In this document: in pieces, positions 5,291 to 7,310 of the stretch
How the letters are laid out: each line of letters opens with the position of its first letter
Numbering within the stretch: the first letter of the stretch is position 1
DNA from: Pseudomonadota bacterium
GTDB lineage: Bacteria; Pseudomonadota; Alphaproteobacteria; Rhizobiales; Devosiaceae
NCBI GenBank assembly: GCA_023390785.1
Contig: JAEWCE010000223.1
Span: 1-7,310 of the forward strand
Length of the DNA: 7,310 nt
Direction: 5' to 3'
Translations under genes and position numbers: made by a program
Notes under the pieces: model-generated
Databases searched by the model: none
Seen by the model: the letters and a program-made list of their open reading frames with translations, nothing else
Told to the model about the DNA's origin: nothing

Positions 5291-6574
5291 TTGCCGTCAC
5301 ACAAGAAACAGGCGACCGGGCTGGCGCTCCGCCTCGTCGCCGCCGACCGGCTGCAGAATGTCCTCAAGGGCCAGAGCTTCTCGCCCTTCGGCGCCGGAGA
5401 GATCGCCGATGCCCGCGACCGGGCGCTCGCCAATCGACTGGTGACCACCGCGCTGCGCTACCACGGACCCATCACGCACCTGCTCGAGACGTTGCTGGCG
5501 CGCGGGCTGCCGAAGAAGTCGGGACGGTTCGAGGCGGTGCTGCGCCTCAGTCTCGCGCAATTGCTGTTCCTGCCCGATCTGGGCGAACACTCCGCGCTGT
5601 TTCTCGCCGGCGAGGCCATGCGTGCGGACCCGCGGACGCAGCACCTGATCAAGTTGATGAACGGGGTGCTGCGCGAGGCACAACGGCGGCACGCCGACAT
5701 CGTGGTCGACGCCGAGACCCTGTTCCCCGCTCCGCTCCTCGCCACCTGGCGCGCTGCCTATGGCGAGCCCGCGGTGGAGGCGTTCGGGCGGGCCCTGCTC
5801 GAGGGGGCGCCGCTCGATCTCACACTCAAGGCGCCGATAGAGGGGCTCGAGGCCTCGCCGGTGCTGGGCGATACGGTGCGGATGGTGGAGCGCGACCGGG
5901 CGGTCGACCAGTTGCCCGGCTATGCCGAGGGGCGGTTCTGGGTCCAGGACGCGGCGGCGGCCATTCCGGCGCGCCTGCTGCGGCTGGCACCGGGGGCGCG
6001 CGTGCTCGACCTCTGCGCAGCCCCTGGCGGCAAGACGGCGCAACTCATCAAGGCGGGCTACGCCGTTACCGCGCTGGACCGCGATCCGGCGCGGGTCGAG
6101 CGGCTGCGCCACAATCTCGACCGGCTCGGCTATGCCGCGGAACTGGTTACCGCGGATGCGCTCGACTACCGGCCCGACAATCGCTTCGACGGCGTGCTGC
6201 TCGATGCGCCCTGCTCGGCCACCGGCACCTTCCGCCGGCACCCGGAGGTGGCCTGGCACCGCCATCCGGCCGACATCGCCGGGCGCGTGGCGCTGCAGCG
6301 CCGGCTGCTCGAACAAGCCACCTCCTGCCTCAATCCCGGCGGCACGCTGGTCTATTGCGTCTGCTCGCTGGAGCCGGAGGAGGGCGAGCGGCAGGCCGAG
6401 TGGGCCGTTTCGCTCGGCCTCGATCCCTTGCCGATTGCACCGGAAGAGCTTGACGGATGGGCTGCACCCGTGTGCAAAAGCGGCGGCATCAGGACCCATC
6501 CGGGGTTGACCGTTCCTGGGGATAAGGGCGGCACGTTGGACGGGTTCTTCATTGCGCGCTTCCGGCGTCGCTGA
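5291..6574 (+). CDS. rsmB: 16S rRNA (cytosine-C5)-methyltransferase RsmB-type
   Basis: RsmB (Sun/Fmu) uses AdoMet to make m5C967 in 16S rRNA. The 427-residue product has the expected two parts. An N-terminal NusB-like helical domain (about 10-135) includes LALRLVAADRLQNVL and RDRALANRLVTTALRY. A C-terminal Rossmann methyltransferase has the AdoMet motif DLCAAPGGKTAQL (240-252), ALDRDPARV (261-269) and motif IV DAPCSATGTFRRHPE (305-319) with Cys308. Motif VI VYCVCSLEPEE (354-364) holds catalytic Cys358. It ends with DGFFIARFRRR. The first in-frame ATG is far inside the NusB-like domain, so TTG at 5291 is the likely start; the preceding in-frame stop is that of htpX, one codon upstream. Related m5C methyltransferases share the fold, but the NusB-like fusion favours RsmB. 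Confidence 0.94.
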   Translation: MPSHKKQATGLALRLVAADRLQNVLKGQSFSPFGAGEIADARDRALANRLVTTALRYHGPITHLLETLLARGLPKKSGRFEAVLRLSLAQLLFLPDLGEHSALFLAGEAMRADPRTQHLIKLMNGVLREAQRRHADIVVDAETLFPAPLLATWRAAYGEPAVEAFGRALLEGAPLDLTLKAPIEGLEASPVLGDTVRMVERDRAVDQLPGYAEGRFWVQDAAAAIPARLLRLAPGARVLDLCAAPGGKTAQLIKAGYAVTALDRDPARVERLRHNLDRLGYAAELVTADALDYRPDNRFDGVLLDAPCSATGTFRRHPEVAWHRHPADIAGRVALQRRLLEQATSCLNPGGTLVYCVCSLEPEEGERQAEWAVSLGLDPLPIAPEELDGWAAPVCKSGGIRTHPGLTVPGDKGGTLDGFFIARFRRR

Positions 6575-6620
6575 ATATCGTCTTTGTGCGGTGCATGGTG
6601 GGCGGGCAGCACGCATATCC

Positions 6621-6627
6621 AAGAGGG
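6621..6627 (+). promoter_or_regulatory. Ribosome binding site supporting a TTG start
   Basis: AAGAGGG lies 4 nt before TTG at 6632, the only good Shine-Dalgarno-like sequence between the rsmB stop and the conserved part of the next protein. It decides for 6632 over the other in-frame TTG at 6584. Confidence 0.5.
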
Positions 6628-6631
6628 CCGG

Positions 6632-7310
6632 TTGGCAAACCCGATAGCGTTTCTTGCGCGCCGTAGTGCCAAGCGGGCGGCCGATTTTGCGGTCAGCAAC
6701 CCGCTGATCCGCTGGGTCTGGACCGGGCCCGGCAACGAAGACTACGGCAGCGCGCTCAGCGAATTCCGCCCGACCGATCGGGAATCCGTGCTCGAAATGA
6801 TGCAGGGCCGCTACCTCCTTGCCAATAAGCTGGTGGATACGCAGGGGGTGTCGCCGTTCGCGGTTGAGATGGTGCACGACGACTGGCTCGACGATCTGCA
6901 GGCCTTCGACTGGCTGCGGCATTTCCGCGATGCGCGCACCGACCAGGAGCGCGGCTTCGCACGCAGCCTGGCGCTCGACTGGATCGACCGCGACGGCCGC
7001 TTCGACCGCATGGTGTGGGGGCTGTCGCTGACGGCCCGGCGGGTGCTCAACTGGCTCCGGCATTTCAACATCCTGGTCGAAGGCGCCAACGCCGAGGACG
7101 CGGCAATGATCGCGCGCTCGCTCGGCACGCAGATCCAGTCGCTGAAGCTCAGGGCGCCGTTTGCCGACGATCCGGTGGATGGGCTGATGGCGGCGATCGC
7201 GTTGCTCGGGGTGGCACTCTGCGACCAGGATCGTGAGGCCGAGATCGCGGCCCGGCTCGAGCGGGTAAACAGCCTGCTCGACAAGCAGATCGACGAGGAC
7301 GGGCTGCACC
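6632..7310 (+). CDS. Heparinase II/III family protein, N-terminal part, 3' end off the window
   Basis: The open frame covers 226 codons to the window edge. I recognise it by resemblance to the N-terminal helical (alginate-lyase-like) region of rhizobial heparinase II/III family proteins: FDWLRHFRD (92-100), RSLALDWIDRDGR (111-123), RRVLNWLRHFNILVE (136-150), then a helical stretch ending LLDKQIDEDGLH. Such proteins are predicted polysaccharide lyases that cleave uronic-acid polymers. The catalytic beta-rich domain would be outside the window, so activity cannot be judged. I see no signal peptide; the start region MANPIAFLARRSAKRAADFA is basic. In-frame ATG appears only at about codon 56, so I use TTG at 6632, with AAGAGGG just upstream. 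It follows rsmB by 57 bp in the same frame. In many Hyphomicrobiales, from memory, purH comes next. Confidence 0.8.
   Translation, partial: MANPIAFLARRSAKRAADFAVSNPLIRWVWTGPGNEDYGSALSEFRPTDRESVLEMMQGRYLLANKLVDTQGVSPFAVEMVHDDWLDDLQAFDWLRHFRDARTDQERGFARSLALDWIDRDGRFDRMVWGLSLTARRVLNWLRHFNILVEGANAEDAAMIARSLGTQIQSLKLRAPFADDPVDGLMAAIALLGVALCDQDREAEIAARLERVNSLLDKQIDEDGLH

Noticed and set aside
5297..7309. 670-codon open frame on the minus strand
   Set aside because: It lies opposite rsmB and the heparinase-family gene, both with clear conserved motifs. The two genes share a frame, so the stop-poor antisense frame of GC-rich DNA runs across both. The translation is rich in Arg, Gln and His with no recognisable domain.

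Overview
This is a high-GC bacterial segment. Its gene content and protein signatures point to an alphaproteobacterium, most likely of the order Hyphomicrobiales (Rhizobiales), and possibly Devosia-like, although the genus is a guess. The supporting signs are an SDHAF4/DUF1674 protein, an EVE-domain gene downstream of tsaD-gpsA, the order htpX-rsmB-heparinase family, and a short palindromic intergenic repeat of rhizobial appearance. Almost every base is assigned to a gene. No rRNA, tRNA, CRISPR array or insertion sequence was seen, and no stretch above 300 bases lacks a gene.

Left part (1-3352): hemC (heme synthesis) is read leftwards and runs off the window. A 158-bp intergenic region holds an inverted repeat in the hemC leader and a nested palindromic repeat. 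From it, tsaD (tRNA t6A synthesis), gpsA (phospholipid precursor sn-glycerol 3-phosphate) and an EVE-domain gene are read rightwards. They look like one transcription unit: tsaD and gpsA overlap by 11 bp, and the EVE gene follows after a 30-bp gap that contains a strong ribosome binding site.

Middle part (3353-4062): a compact type II toxin-antitoxin module, a Phd/YefM-like antitoxin followed by a PIN-domain VapC-like toxin. It has its own sigma70-like promoter and a perfect 24-bp palindrome that is probably the autoregulatory operator. It looks like an accessory insertion into a housekeeping neighbourhood.

Right part (4059-7310): a small SDHAF4/DUF1674 gene is read leftwards, tail to tail with the toxin, and shares a CTAG with its stop codon. 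Divergent from it are htpX (membrane M48 protease), rsmB (16S rRNA m5C methyltransferase) and the start of a heparinase II/III family gene. These three genes lie in one reading frame, separated by TGA stops with little or modest spacing.

Three genes (hemC, rsmB, heparinase family) have no usable ATG and appear to start at TTG. I found no clearly undescribed system. The most distinctive elements are the toxin-antitoxin operator, the hairpin over the presumed rsmB ribosome binding site, and the hemC leader structure.
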